Virus record (IMG/VR): IMGVR_UViG_3300021085_000013
Location: 1 to 64,000 of that record
Reading direction: 5' to 3' (one strand)
Length of the DNA stretch: 64,000 nt
From: a virus
Part shown: piece after piece, positions 32,260 through 39,575 of the stretch
Layout: each line of letters opens with the position of its first letter
How positions within the stretch are numbered: the stretch's first letter is position 1
Position numbers and translations under genes: made by a program
Notes under the pieces: generated by a model
Database searches by the model: none
What the model was told of the DNA's origin: nothing
What the model saw: only the letters and a program-made list of their open reading frames with translations

Positions 32260-32436
32260 CTATATATGCGTTTTGTTTACGGCTAATTTTTCTAATTTTG
32301 ATTCTACTAGAATTATTAGATCTTCAATTCCTTCGTTATATGCAAATTGTGTTTCGTGGTCCATATTTGCATACTTAATTTCATCTGCTGCATCGGTTAG
32401 TAGATTAACCAATACCTTTACGTCTTCTTTGCTCAT
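32260..32436 (-). CDS. Small acidic helical protein, 58 aa
   Basis: A complete frame from ATG at 32436 to TAG at 32260 fills the gap between the DUF6378-like gene and the possible nuclease gene. The protein (MSKEDVKVLVNLL...) is predicted mostly helical and acidic, with an amphipathic end. It lies 7 bases after the upstream stop, consistent with an operon. Function unknown. Confidence 0.55.
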   Translation of the reverse strand: MSKEDVKVLVNLLTDAADEIKYANMDHETQFAYNEGIEDLIILVESKLEKLAVNKTHI

Positions 32437-32443
32437 CTTTGTT

Positions 32444-33385
32444 TTATTTTAGTAAGTTTTCTATTCCTAATTCTTCGGCGAAAGCAACTGTGATATCCTT
32501 TAGCAACTTTATATTTTCTTCTGAGAAATCAGTGTTGTCAAATTTAAATGAAATTGTTTTATCATTGGCACCTGAACTTTCTTTTACGAATTCAAATCCT
32601 GGAACTTTAGATTTTATACTATCAATTATCTTTCCTGTTTCATCTATGATTCTAGTAAGTCCATGATCTTTAACTAAATATCCTGATATTTTAATTCCAA
32701 GGTCATGGTTCTTTTGATTAATAACCCATTCGATACCTAATCTAGAACCAGTATAAGCCTTTCCAATATAAAGGTATCTACTACGGTGTGGTAATTCTTT
32801 TCTATTTTTGAATCCCATTTCAGATGAAGCGACTTTCATCCATTTTAAACCAAGCTCTTCAAGTGAAGCGAGTTTAACTGAAACCTTTTCCTTCTTTTCT
32901 TCTATTCCATATACATCTGCAAAATAACCTTGATCATTGAACCTTAGGTGTATAGCATAAGAATCTTCCATCTTAGAAAATTCATTAAGATAGGGTGCGT
33001 CGAATTCTTTAAACGCGATTGCAAATGAATATACTTGTTCGTAGTCCTGTTTAAGTCTATTAGATTTAAGATAGAACTGTTCATGGTGATCATTGTCCCA
33101 TTTACCCTTTTGAGATTGACTCATCACTTCAAAATAATACATCTGTCCTTCGTCTTCAAACGTAAGATCAGCTCTTTTGGTTGCCATTCCAATTGTGATA
33201 GGTGTTTCTAATTTTCTGTCTATATCTTCAATGCTGGATAAACCACATGCTTCGATTACAGTGTTCATTTCTTCTTTGCCAAAAAAGGCTTCTACGAATT
33301 GAGTTTCTCTATTACATTCATAGGCTGAAAATACATCTGTTAACGTGTGGTCGTTAGTTTTAATTCCTTTCGAATATCTTTTCAT
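32444..33385 (-). CDS. Possible PD-(D/E)XK-fold nuclease-like protein
   Basis: The 313-residue protein has a central stretch, KRADLTFEDEG then YYFEVMSQ (about residues 70-92), that follows the Asp then Glu-x-x pattern of PD-(D/E)XK nucleases with Gln in place of the usual Lys. The C-terminal domain (RSRYLYIGK, then LGIEWVINQK) resembles a domain I recall from DUF4268-type proteins. Both parts suggest nucleic-acid or restriction-related activity, but the active site is not canonical. A TTATATTAGTATA string lies upstream, as before rnh. Confidence 0.45.
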   Translation of the reverse strand: MKRYSKGIKTNDHTLTDVFSAYECNRETQFVEAFFGKEEMNTVIEACGLSSIEDIDRKLETPITIGMATKRADLTFEDEGQMYYFEVMSQSQKGKWDNDHHEQFYLKSNRLKQDYEQVYSFAIAFKEFDAPYLNEFSKMEDSYAIHLRFNDQGYFADVYGIEEKKEKVSVKLASLEELGLKWMKVASSEMGFKNRKELPHRSRYLYIGKAYTGSRLGIEWVINQKNHDLGIKISGYLVKDHGLTRIIDETGKIIDSIKSKVPGFEFVKESSGANDKTISFKFDNTDFSEENIKLLKDITVAFAEELGIENLLK

Positions 33386-33422
33386 TTATTGCTTTGTTTA
33401 TTAATTACTATACTAATATAAC

Positions 33423-33451
33423 AAAAAAACCCGAGATAAAAAAATCTCGGG
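33423..33451 (-). terminator. Rho-independent terminator after the 71-residue gene
   Basis: CCCGAGAT and ATCTCGGG form an 8-bp stem with a six-base T loop on the minus strand, followed by seven T residues. It separates the sugar-nucleotide cluster from the nuclease-like gene. Confidence 0.88.
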
Positions 33452-33480
33452 CTGCTTTTTTTCAAAAAAAGTGCAATGTT

Positions 33481-33696
33481 TTACAAATCTTCTGGAAAAT
33501 ACTTGTCAAGTGCTTCTAACTTATCATCAGCGTCAACTAACATTGATAAAGCTTCTTCTGCATTTTTATAGAAATCACCAGTTGAGTGATCTCCAATACC
33601 AGATCCTTTATTTCCTAAAAGATCTAAAGATAAAAGTGCTTTTGATTTTTCAGCTAAGGCACTAGCTCTTAGCATTTCGATTAATTTCTTATTCAT
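33481..33696 (-). CDS. Small hypothetical protein, 71 aa
   Basis: The protein is helical with an Ala/Leu-rich first half and a Gly/His/Asp middle, no recognised motif. It overlaps the rmlB-like stop by 4 bases and ends just before a strong terminator, so it is the last gene of the sugar-nucleotide operon. Confidence 0.65.
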   Translation of the reverse strand: MNKKLIEMLRASALAEKSKALLSLDLLGNKGSGIGDHSTGDFYKNAEEALSMLVDADDKLEALDKYFPEDL

Positions 33697-34622
33697 AATT
33701 GAGTTTCTAGTAGTTTAAATGTTTCTTCTTTTAAAAATTCTTCAAAGGATAAAGGGATCATTTCTCCTAAAATAGCATTTACCTTTGAGCTATTAAGTGC
33801 GTATCTTCTATCATGTCCGAGACGGTCTGCTACAAATTCAAATTCAGGAGTTTTGCCCATGATGTTTCCTATCATTTCAATAACTTCTAAATTAGTGTAT
33901 CTTTCCTCTGAACCAATATTAAATACTTCGTTAATTCGGTCTGACATCATTAAGTTATAAATAACTAAAGTGTTGTCTGTTACGTCCATCCATTCTCTAA
34001 CTTGCTTTCCATCTCCATAAACAGGAATTTTCTTTCCTTCTTTAATAGAGCGCATGATAGTTGGGATAAATTTTTCTTTATGTTGATGGGCACCATAATT
34101 GTTACATGTTCTGGTAATAATATATGGAAGATCAAATGTTCTGTTAGCTGAAAGGACTAGCATGTCTGATGATGCTTTAGTCGCCGAATAATAAGAAGAA
34201 GCTACTAGCGGAAATTCTTCATCCGCTACTACGTCCTTACTAATGTCGTCCATGTCGCCGTAAACTTCATCTGTAGAAATATGAATAAATTTTCTAAGAT
34301 TAGGGTTTTGTCTAGCACACTCTAAAAGATTGAACGTTCCTTCAACGTTTGTTCTAACGAAAGGTCTACCGTCTTTTATAGAATTATCCACATGACTCTC
34401 AGCTGCGAAGTGAACAAGGAAATCATATTCTCCTAGATCTTCTACTGTTACTTCGCAAATATCTTTCTGAATTAATGTTACTTTAGTTTTAATGTTATTT
34501 GGATTTGCAGCATAAGTCATTTTATCAACTACTACAATTTCTGCTGTTGGGTTTTTTCTACCAATCGTGTTTACAAATTCAGATCCTATAAATCCAAATC
34601 CACCAGTTACTATTATTCTCAT
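33693..34622 (-). CDS. rmlB: dTDP-glucose 4,6-dehydratase-like SDR enzyme
   Basis: This extended short-chain dehydrogenase converts a nucleotide-linked hexose to its 4-keto-6-deoxy form. The NAD-binding TGGFGFIG starts at residue 6, HFAAESHVDNS near 71 and STDEVYG near 116 are RmlB signatures, and the catalytic YYSATK is near 144. At 309 residues it is slightly shorter than bacterial RmlB. A close relative such as a GDP- or UDP-sugar dehydratase cannot be excluded. It overlaps neighbouring genes by 4 bases on both sides. Confidence 0.85.
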   Translation of the reverse strand: MRIIVTGGFGFIGSEFVNTIGRKNPTAEIVVVDKMTYAANPNNIKTKVTLIQKDICEVTVEDLGEYDFLVHFAAESHVDNSIKDGRPFVRTNVEGTFNLLECARQNPNLRKFIHISTDEVYGDMDDISKDVVADEEFPLVASSYYSATKASSDMLVLSANRTFDLPYIITRTCNNYGAHQHKEKFIPTIMRSIKEGKKIPVYGDGKQVREWMDVTDNTLVIYNLMMSDRINEVFNIGSEERYTNLEVIEMIGNIMGKTPEFEFVADRLGHDRRYALNSSKVNAILGEMIPLSFEEFLKEETFKLLETQL

Positions 34623-35113
34623 TTGTTATTAATTATTTTAGCCGCTTCATCAGCTGTTAATGACTTTACGTTTTCTTCTACAATAGAAGGATTCTGTAAG
34701 ATGGTTTGCTTAGTTATTAAATCTTTAATTCTTGTCGTAGACCAATTATGTGATCTAGTTGTATAAAGAACCTCAATTGGCATGTGATCTCCTGTGAATC
34801 TTTTACCAATGTAATCATCTCCTAAAATTCTAACATCTGGTTTATAAAATTCCATTAAGTTAATAAGATCTTCTTCTGTTTGATATGTAACTACTTCGTC
34901 TACATATTTAATAGCCATTAAAGTTTTATATCTTTCGTATAATGGAATTACTGGCTTGTATTTAGTAAATCTAGTTTCCGAAGGATCTCTTTGTAGAAAT
35001 ACCATAAAGTAATCGCAGTGTTCTTTTGCTGTTTCGAATGTGTAAATATATCCGGGGTGAAGAAGATCGAAGTTCCCTGCTGTAAATCCTATTTTACCTT
35101 TATTTTGATCCAT
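34619..35113 (-). CDS. Cytidylyltransferase-like protein (TagD type) with altered HxGH
   Basis: Enzymes of this fold transfer CMP or AMP to a small phosphate compound, for example glycerol-3-phosphate. The first motif reads FDLLHPGY, so the second His of HxGH is Tyr. RILGDDY near 117 and the WSTTRIKDLI end (ISSTxxR-like) are intact. The 164-residue length matches TagD-like proteins of Bacteroidota. With one catalytic His replaced, activity or substrate may differ. It lies in a tight operon with the rmlB-like gene. Confidence 0.75.
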   Translation of the reverse strand: MDQNKGKIGFTAGNFDLLHPGYIYTFETAKEHCDYFMVFLQRDPSETRFTKYKPVIPLYERYKTLMAIKYVDEVVTYQTEEDLINLMEFYKPDVRILGDDYIGKRFTGDHMPIEVLYTTRSHNWSTTRIKDLITKQTILQNPSIVEENVKSLTADEAAKIINNK

Positions 35114-35345
35114 TTATTTTATTTTCTTGTAACTTAATTCTGAGCCACAGTTGGTGAATAATTATTTCAATGGATTTTTCATCATCCTGTTCAAGCGCAG
35201 TAATTATAGAAAATTGATCAACTAGTTTTCTAGCAGAATCTAGATGATCAAAGGTAACGCAAGAATCAATGACAGCTTCGATTTTCTCTATCGCCTTAAT
35301 TGACCATGTTTTATAATTTCCGGGTCTGAAGATAATGTTATCCAT
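35100..35345 (-). CDS. Small hypothetical protein, 81 aa
   Basis: A helical protein with no recognised motif. It overlaps the cytidylyltransferase start by 14 bases, so the two are co-expressed. A GTATAAT box lies 6 bases upstream (35351-35357), too close to be a normal promoter unless the transcript is nearly leaderless. Confidence 0.6.
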   Translation of the reverse strand: MDNIIFRPGNYKTWSIKAIEKIEAVIDSCVTFDHLDSARKLVDQFSIITALEQDDEKSIEIIIHQLWLRIKLQENKINGSK

Positions 35346-35375
35346 ATTATATTATACTTAAAAAGACTAAATTGT

Positions 35376-35768
35376 TTATATTTTATATTTAGATCTATAC
35401 CACTTGATAAGAATACTTGCAGTGCTGTAGTTGGTAGCCAAGGGGATGTCATGGACATCGCAAAGTCTCATTAGCATTGATATATCTACATCATGTGGAT
35501 GTTTATCGAGAGGGTCTCTCATGAATATTACGCCTGTGATTTCTCCTCTAACTACCATTGCCGCTATTTCAGCATCTCCACCTAGAGGACCACTTTGAAC
35601 AGTAGAAACTCTATCAATTCCAGCATGCTCTACCTTTTTCCCCGTAGTTCCTGTCGTAACTATATCCACTGCATCGCTATTAAAGAAATCTAATCTCTTA
35701 GAGACAAATGCTACCATGTCTGCTTTTTTGTTATCGTGTGCAATTAATGCGAATCTCATCTTGTCCAT
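35376..35768 (-). CDS. mgsA: Methylglyoxal synthase
   Basis: MgsA turns dihydroxyacetone phosphate into methylglyoxal and phosphate, bypassing lower glycolysis. The whole family pattern is present: LIAHDNKK at the start (H11, as E. coli H19), GTTG at 40-43 for phosphate, SGPLGGD with D65 (E. coli catalytic D71), HPHDVD with H92 and D95 (E. coli H98, D101), and a conserved ATN near 111. The 130-residue length is close to the bacterial enzyme. All catalytic residues are intact, so activity is likely. It is an uncommon gene in a phage; transfer from a host is inferred. Confidence 0.92.
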   Translation of the reverse strand: MDKMRFALIAHDNKKADMVAFVSKRLDFFNSDAVDIVTTGTTGKKVEHAGIDRVSTVQSGPLGGDAEIAAMVVRGEITGVIFMRDPLDKHPHDVDISMLMRLCDVHDIPLATNYSTASILIKWYRSKYKI

Positions 35769-35778
35769 ATCTTATTAA

Positions 35779-35809
35779 TAAAAAATGCTCTGTAGTTATA
35801 CAGAGCATT
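35779..35809 (-). terminator. Rho-independent terminator at the end of the cargo block
   Basis: AATGCTCTGT and ACAGAGCATT form a 10-bp stem with a six-base loop, followed by a T run on the minus strand. It lies 27 bases past the stop of the 682-residue cargo gene. Confidence 0.88.
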
Positions 35810-35835
35810 CTTAAATTGTTTAAATATTTTAAAGA

Positions 35836-37884
35836 TTACCAGCTAGCGGCCCATACAAATTCAAAGTTATGTTTCTTACAAAACTTTTCAATCATATCTG
35901 AAATCTTAGCTTGGGCAGCTTCGTACTTAGCGTAATCTCTTCCATCTATAATATTATAAGCACTTTCACCATATTCATCAGGATGTCTTAATTCTCTTGG
36001 CTCGTCAGTCTTATAATAAACTTTCTTTTCAGCTGTTCTAATATAAGGCATTCTTAATTCTATTCTTCTATGTGCTTTTCTTCCGCTTGCCTTTGCGATG
36101 TCATATTGCTTTTCGATTCTTGGCTTTAATCTAGTCCATTCGGCTAATATTTTATCATTAGCTTTAAAACCTGCTAAAATAGTTTTCATGTCAAATTCTA
36201 CTCCGTTTACTCTTTTGTAATCTTTGAAAACTCCAACTACATCATCCATAAATTTATCAAAGCTAGAAATAGATTGATATGATCCATGGACAATTCCCAT
36301 ACCCCATTCATCTTCTACCTTTCCAGTTGATACTTTTTTGGTTCCATTGAATAATTTTGCAAATGAATAATTAGGTCTACGAGTTGAGTTGTTAGAAGAA
36401 AACTTAAATACTTCATGTTTCCATGATTTTCCTCGAAGATCAATAGCTAAACACAAATTACCTCCATAATTCCATTCTGATCTATAAACTCTACATCTAA
36501 ATTGAATTTTTGGAAATTCCTTTTTTAAACGCTCTGCCATTTGTAAACCATTACCGAAGTTAGATTCTCTTTTGTATGCTTCTTTACATTCTTTAGATTT
36601 TCTAGCAATAGCTAAAACCTTACTTATTGTATAGTATGTTTCTGAATCGAATATTTCATCATCTGTTTCTTTATCTAAAATAACATCTTCATTAATAGAT
36701 TTTAAATGAGTCAGTTTAGTGGATGTTGATTCTGCAAATGCTTCAATATCCCATTGGATTCTTTGCATTGGATCATCACCTCTAAAGTTTTTCTCAACCC
36801 AATCAATAAGACCTGGTTCGAATTGGGCGTTTTGTGCCATATCATAGGCATTCTTCCAACCGTCGTTTGATGCAACGTCTTCTAACCATTGGTCATATTT
36901 CCTTTGAGTCCATCTTACTTTCTTAACAGCTTTCTTATGAGGACCAGCTCCTAATGTTGACTTTACAGTATTGTAGTGTTCTGGACCTGCAAATACGCCT
37001 TCTGCCCATTCTTGATCTCTTTTATTACCGTCCCAATATTTAATTTCTTTTCTGAATCTTCTTAGTGAATAATTACCACCTTCAATTTGTTTACGCTTTG
37101 TTACTTCTCCTTGTCTGTAACCTATTTCAATCTTCTTTTCTTCGGCAGTTTTAGGATCCATTTCGAAATGTAAAGATTTTACTAAATCTCCAATACCATC
37201 AAATTTACCTTCAGTAACTACTGATTCATCTAAACCTAATGATTTATTAACTAGATCTTCAATAACAGTAGAATAATCGTCCTTCAAAGCCCATTTAATT
37301 GTTTGACCTTGACTTCTTGCTTTTTTGTTTATCCATTTAAGATGTGTTGCATCAGTAAGAAACTCGGAAGCTTCTTTTGCAATTCTCTTTGGATCCTTTT
37401 TCCATTCTTCAATAGTAGTGCCAAAGTTATTACCGTATGTAGAACCATTAGTTCTTTTAAGGTTATTGATTCCACCAATCTTAATGTATATGTCATTATT
37501 AATAGGCATTGCTTCAAAGAAAACTACATCTCTTTCTTCTGGGTTGTTTTCACCAGATAATTGATCAATAGCATAAGTACTATGAACTCTCCAAGTAGGT
37601 TCGCCCTTTACATTGTATGCTGCTGAGTGCGTATCTCCACCAAATTCAGAAGCTTTTAACTTATATGCTTTAGCTTCATTGGTGGATCCGAAAGATTCAA
37701 ATGATATAATGTTTTTCATTTCGCGTTGTTTCTTTTTATTTCTCTTCTTCTTATACTCTTCTTCGGCATCTCCCTTTCCGGCTGGAATATCCCCTGATCC
37801 AACTGATGTTTCAGTTGGTAAAGAGACTTCTCCCATTCCGGCCATATCGCCAAGTGATAAGTTTTCGTTTTCGTTTAATTCCAT
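35836..37884 (-). CDS. Putative internal head cargo protein, 682 aa, with capsid-like motif
   Basis: The first 55 residues contain GMGEVSLP and GSGD (16-32), nearly identical in spacing to residues 59-75 of the major capsid protein, then a Lys-rich stretch. Met56 begins a typical capsid-targeting sequence, ISFESFGSTNE followed by A at 71. A second candidate gp21 site, ESVVTE followed by G, is at 220-226. Predicted products would be 71-225 and 226-682. The C-terminal part has no family I recognise. An internal start at Met56 (37719) is possible. It is the last gene of the cargo block, 3 bases after the 105-residue gene. Confidence 0.75.
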   Translation of the reverse strand: MELNENENLSLGDMAGMGEVSLPTETSVGSGDIPAGKGDAEEEYKKKRNKKKQREMKNIISFESFGSTNEAKAYKLKASEFGGDTHSAAYNVKGEPTWRVHSTYAIDQLSGENNPEERDVVFFEAMPINNDIYIKIGGINNLKRTNGSTYGNNFGTTIEEWKKDPKRIAKEASEFLTDATHLKWINKKARSQGQTIKWALKDDYSTVIEDLVNKSLGLDESVVTEGKFDGIGDLVKSLHFEMDPKTAEEKKIEIGYRQGEVTKRKQIEGGNYSLRRFRKEIKYWDGNKRDQEWAEGVFAGPEHYNTVKSTLGAGPHKKAVKKVRWTQRKYDQWLEDVASNDGWKNAYDMAQNAQFEPGLIDWVEKNFRGDDPMQRIQWDIEAFAESTSTKLTHLKSINEDVILDKETDDEIFDSETYYTISKVLAIARKSKECKEAYKRESNFGNGLQMAERLKKEFPKIQFRCRVYRSEWNYGGNLCLAIDLRGKSWKHEVFKFSSNNSTRRPNYSFAKLFNGTKKVSTGKVEDEWGMGIVHGSYQSISSFDKFMDDVVGVFKDYKRVNGVEFDMKTILAGFKANDKILAEWTRLKPRIEKQYDIAKASGRKAHRRIELRMPYIRTAEKKVYYKTDEPRELRHPDEYGESAYNIIDGRDYAKYEAAQAKISDMIEKFCKKHNFEFVWAASW

Positions 37885-37887
37885 ATC

Positions 37888-38205
37888 TTAATATTCAAAT
37901 GGTGGAGTTCCATAATCACCTTGTTCGATGCCATACCATACTCCTGATACTTGTAAATACCACCATCCATATTTAGTGTCGTCTACTACTTTAAATTTCT
38001 TAGGTAATTTAACAGATTTTTTTGGAGCTCTAGCAATATACTTTAAAACTGGAACACCATCATCCCATGTTTTTTTAGTAGATCTTGCTTGAACTGATTG
38101 TCCATCTGAAAACGCATCAAATGCTTTTGCATCTTCTATTTCATCTGCTAATAAATCGATAGCTGATTCATTAATGTATTGTTCAAATAATTTTACTTTT
38201 TTCAT
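37888..38205 (-). CDS. Small internal head protein candidate, 105 aa
   Basis: MKKVKLFEQYINE followed by S is one of the clearest capsid-targeting-like starts, very close to that of T4 internal protein III (MKTYQEFIAE followed by A). Removal at Glu13 would leave a 92-residue protein with basic and aromatic C-terminal beta strands (KYGWWYLQVSGVWYG). The function after cleavage is unknown; T4 internal proteins are injected with DNA and some block host defences. Confidence 0.75.
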   Translation of the reverse strand: MKKVKLFEQYINESAIDLLADEIEDAKAFDAFSDGQSVQARSTKKTWDDGVPVLKYIARAPKKSVKLPKKFKVVDDTKYGWWYLQVSGVWYGIEQGDYGTPPFEY

Positions 38206-38206
38206 T

Positions 38207-39541
38207 TTACCAAACTATGTTTTTATTATCCCATTTAGCCATTCTTTGCTTAAGCTCTAGTGCTTTACGCTTAGCATCTCTCATATACCAAGAACTTGAT
38301 GAACCGAATTTTTCTTCTTCAGTTTTCATATTAACGTATGCTGAAACATATCCTTGATAATCTGACAATATATTTGCAATATAATTGGTTAAATCTCTAG
38401 GTCTAATTTCTCTTCCTTTAGGGTCTTTTCCTATTGTTAATTCGTTATAGTTTCCTAATTCTTTTTTAGCTAAACCAGCCATTAAGAATTGGTGTGCATC
38501 TTCGATAATTTCTTTAACTTTCTTGTCTATTTTATCTGGGTTATCAGCTTTCTTCGCAAGAATATCGTTATACCTTGTTAAGTTATCCTCTTTGATTTTC
38601 TTAGGGTTTGTAAGTGCAGTAGCTCCAGATTTTGCCTCTGCTCTTGCAGATGTCTTATCATCGGTAGATAAAGAAGCTCTTAATGTGTCTAAATTAATAA
38701 TGTAACATTCGTCAGACATTTCCGCAATTCTTTTAATGTTACCTAATCCCGTTCCACTATATTGGTTGTGTGATTTGTTAACACCGACAGTATCTTTAGA
38801 TCCAGGGTATTTACCCATGTTCTTAAGTCTTCTTGTGTTTTTCTTACCACCTATTGTGTCGCTGTTTCTATTCCATATTGAATCGTTCTGAAACATTTCA
38901 TTTTTTCCATTAGAAACAGCTAATAAACAATTTCCAGGAATCATTTCAACATATCTTCCGGAAGAAGGAGCATATTCATTTTCTTTTTCATTTCTAGAAA
39001 TCCAAAATACAATTACGTTTCCGAATGTTTTTGCTTTCTTATAAACTTCAACTGGGTTGCTATTAGAAATTATCATATCATCGGTAACTTTATCTAGTGC
39101 TACTTTAGCAAGACCGTATATACCTTTAATTAATTCCTTACCACCTTTTTTGATGTCTATTAATCCTCTTAACTTGGAAGAAGCTAGAGCTTCATTAAGT
39201 TCTAAAGATTCAGTTGCTCTGTATTTTGCAAATTTACCCTTTTTAATTGTTTTAACTAATTCAGCTTCGCTATCGTCAATATTGCCATATACATCATTAT
39301 GTGTTGCTGCGTTTACTATTTCACCAGCATCACCAATAAAATAAGTTCCTCCTGCATATTCGTCTCCATCCATATCTAGATCAAAACCACCGGCATCTAA
39401 TGAATTTTTAGAAATTGTGAATTCTTTTCCGTCTGCTTTTGAAAGAGCAGCTGCTAATTTTTTTGCTATTTTAGCAGTATCTTTCTGCTTCATAACCTTT
39501 GCTTCATTGATAAAATTATCGAAGTTAGTATATAGTTTCAT
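38207..39541 (-). CDS. Putative two-module internal head protein, 444 aa
   Basis: The N-terminus NFDNFINE followed by A (site after Glu13) is a strong capsid-targeting match. Residues 14-117 form a compact domain with a Gly/Asp-rich beta region (GGFDLDMDGDEYAGGTYF). It ends in ESLELNE followed by A, a second possible gp21 site at 117. Residues 118-444 form a larger basic domain with a WISRNEKENEYAPSSGRYVEM segment; I do not recognise it. The N-terminal layout resembles that of the AAA+ gene. A late-type promoter motif lies 25 bases upstream. Confidence 0.75.
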   Translation of the reverse strand: MKLYTNFDNFINEAKVMKQKDTAKIAKKLAAALSKADGKEFTISKNSLDAGGFDLDMDGDEYAGGTYFIGDAGEIVNAATHNDVYGNIDDSEAELVKTIKKGKFAKYRATESLELNEALASSKLRGLIDIKKGGKELIKGIYGLAKVALDKVTDDMIISNSNPVEVYKKAKTFGNVIVFWISRNEKENEYAPSSGRYVEMIPGNCLLAVSNGKNEMFQNDSIWNRNSDTIGGKKNTRRLKNMGKYPGSKDTVGVNKSHNQYSGTGLGNIKRIAEMSDECYIINLDTLRASLSTDDKTSARAEAKSGATALTNPKKIKEDNLTRYNDILAKKADNPDKIDKKVKEIIEDAHQFLMAGLAKKELGNYNELTIGKDPKGREIRPRDLTNYIANILSDYQGYVSAYVNMKTEEEKFGSSSSWYMRDAKRKALELKQRMAKWDNKNIVW

Positions 39542-39565
39542 TTTATATTGTTTTGTTTATAATAG

Positions 39566-39573
39566 TATATATC
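39566..39573 (-). promoter_or_regulatory. Late-promoter-like motif (GATATATA)
   Basis: AAAAGATATATAC lies 25 bases before the 444-residue cargo gene, between it and the 1072-residue gene. Confidence 0.5.
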
Positions 39574-39575
39574 TT

